Shown here one piece after another: positions 4,699 to 5,671 of a DNA stretch of 5,671 nucleotides. The notes below the pieces were generated by a model. The model did no database searches. It was not told the DNA's origin and saw only the letters and a program-made list of their open reading frames with translations. The stretch lies in the NCBI GenBank assembly GCA_946997275.1, contig CAMPUN010000094.1:1-5671 (forward strand). Direction: 5' to 3'. Each line of letters starts with the position of its first letter. Position 1 is the first letter of the stretch. Origin of the DNA: an uncultured Porphyromonas sp. GTDB taxonomy: Bacteria > Bacteroidota > Bacteroidia > Bacteroidales > Porphyromonadaceae. A program made the translations under genes and the position numbers.

Positions 4699-5671
4699 AT
4701 GGCATATAAGAAGCGAATCGCAGACCAACTACTCCAGAGAAAGCTCCGAGGCAAGGGAGCCGTTCTCATACGAGGTGCTAAGTGGTGTGGCAAAACGACA
4801 ACAGCCGAACAAGTAGCACAAAGTGTCATCTACATGGATGACCCGAAGCGACGGGCTACTTATCTACAGATGGCCGAGATGAGCATAGATCAGTTGCTCG
4901 TAGGGCCGACGCCCCGACTGATTGATGAGTGGCAGCTGGCGCCTAGACTGTGGGATGCGATCCGCTATGAAGTGGATCACCGACCAGATTTAGGTCAGTT
5001 TATTCTTACGGGTAGTGCCGTTCCAGCTGATATGAGTCAGGTAGAGCATAGTGGTACAGGCCGATTTGCGTGGCTCACGATGAGACCTATGAGCCTATGG
5101 GAGAGCGGTGACTCTACGGGTACGGTGAGCTTGAGAGAGTTGTTCGAAGGCAATGAAAGCGTCGTAGGACAGGTCTCTCATGAGCTAGATGACATAGCCT
5201 ATCTCATCTGTCGGGGAGGTTGGCCCAGAGCCATTGATATGGAGACAGAGATAGCACTTGACCAAGCTAAGGACTATGTAGATGGCGTAGTGCACAGTGA
5301 CATATCTCGTGTAGATGGAGTACAGCGCAGTGTTGAGACCACACGCAAGTTACTTCGCTCCTATGCTCGCCATCAGGGTACTCAAGCCTCCATCGGCACC
5401 ATAACGGCAGATATGACTACTGGGGGTGGATTTGACATCAGCGAAAAGACCGTCACCAGCTATATCAACGCACTTCAAGACATCTTCGTAGTAGAAGATG
5501 CAGAAGCTTGGAACCCGAACCTGCGTAGCAAAACGGCTATTCGCACCTCGAGTACCCACTACTTCGTAGACCCTTCCATTGCCACAGCATCACTAGGCAT
5601 AGGACCCAAGGACCTCATCAACGACCTTAGCACGATGGGGCTAATGTTTGAGACGCTGTGTATACGAGATT
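4699..5671 (+). CDS. AAA+ ATPase, AAA_14/DUF4143 family (COG1373-like), 3' end missing
   Basis: The frame opens at ATG 4699 and is still open at the window edge: 324 codons of a family usually near 400 residues, so most of the gene is present. Walker A is GAKWCGKT (26-33), Walker B is LIDEWQ (74-79), and FILTGSA (101-107) is the strand with the sensor-like residue. HSGTGRFAWLTMRPMSLWE (117-135) is a family signature, as is RGGWPRA (172-178). The DUF4143 domain begins near residue 195 and includes a winged-helix-like KTVTSYINALQDIFVVE stretch. These proteins bind ATP and are common, often in many copies, in Bacteroidota; their cellular role is not settled. All motifs are intact. The gene is divergent from the zinc-ribbon operon, and the 23-bp repeats run into its promoter, which suggests repressor or self control. 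Family assignment is firm. Confidence 0.93.
   Translation, partial: MAYKKRIADQLLQRKLRGKGAVLIRGAKWCGKTTTAEQVAQSVIYMDDPKRRATYLQMAEMSIDQLLVGPTPRLIDEWQLAPRLWDAIRYEVDHRPDLGQFILTGSAVPADMSQVEHSGTGRFAWLTMRPMSLWESGDSTGTVSLRELFEGNESVVGQVSHELDDIAYLICRGGWPRAIDMETEIALDQAKDYVDGVVHSDISRVDGVQRSVETTRKLLRSYARHQGTQASIGTITADMTTGGGFDISEKTVTSYINALQDIFVVEDAEAWNPNLRSKTAIRTSSTHYFVDPSIATASLGIGPKDLINDLSTMGLMFETLCIRD

Noticed and set aside
4456..4829. Two overlapping minus-strand frames across the 23-bp array and the ATPase start
   Set aside because: They are antisense to the 5' end of a clear ATPase gene and owe their FGRISLPYLAVFRF-type repeats to the DNA array.
5350..5559. Minus-strand frame of 69 codons
   Set aside because: It is antisense to the DUF4143 domain of the ATPase.

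Overview
The window looks like part of a chromosome from an anaerobic Bacteroidota species, probably Porphyromonas or a close relative. Three things suggest this. Promoters fit the Bacteroidetes pattern (a -33 TTG-type box, about 20 bp, then a -7 TAnnTTTG box). The signal peptide ends in the common CA|Q style. The gene content is typical of the group: a repetitive LDLSKN/LxC leucine-rich repeat protein and an AAA+ ATPase of the DUF4143 type. G+C is moderate by eye; the genus is an inference.

Layout, left to right. (1) 1-104, minus: the N-terminus of a secreted protein, cut by the window edge. (2) 105-413: a long leader and a minus-strand promoter for that gene. (3) 414-728: no supported gene; it holds a 17-bp hairpin (578-624) and a probable terminator (685-707) for the next operon. 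(4) 729-4287, minus: a two-gene operon. A 241-residue zinc-ribbon protein (3562-4287) is followed, 40 bp later, by a 930-residue leucine-rich repeat protein (729-3521). (5) 4288-4698: a divergent intergenic region. It has a long structured leader and promoter for the operon, then a 23-bp tandem repeat array running into the promoter of the next gene. (6) 4699-5671, plus: a DUF4143-type ATPase, cut at its 3' end by the window.

The most interesting structure lies outside the genes. The promoter and leader of the secreted-protein gene (about 165-421) and those of the zinc-ribbon/LRR operon (about 4310-4542) appear to be diverged copies of one cassette. They share a near-identical promoter and a 23-nt leader block at exactly the same distance from it, plus shorter blocks in the same order. 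Both leaders are long (about 210 and 270 nt) and can form hairpins. The start of the secreted protein also resembles the N-terminal domain of the LRR protein. The two transcription units may therefore be duplicated, co-regulated LRR loci, one secreted and one cytoplasmic. The second unusual element is the 23-bp array, whose last partial copy overlaps the ATPase promoter like a repeated operator. No CRISPR array, tRNA, rRNA or insertion sequence was seen.
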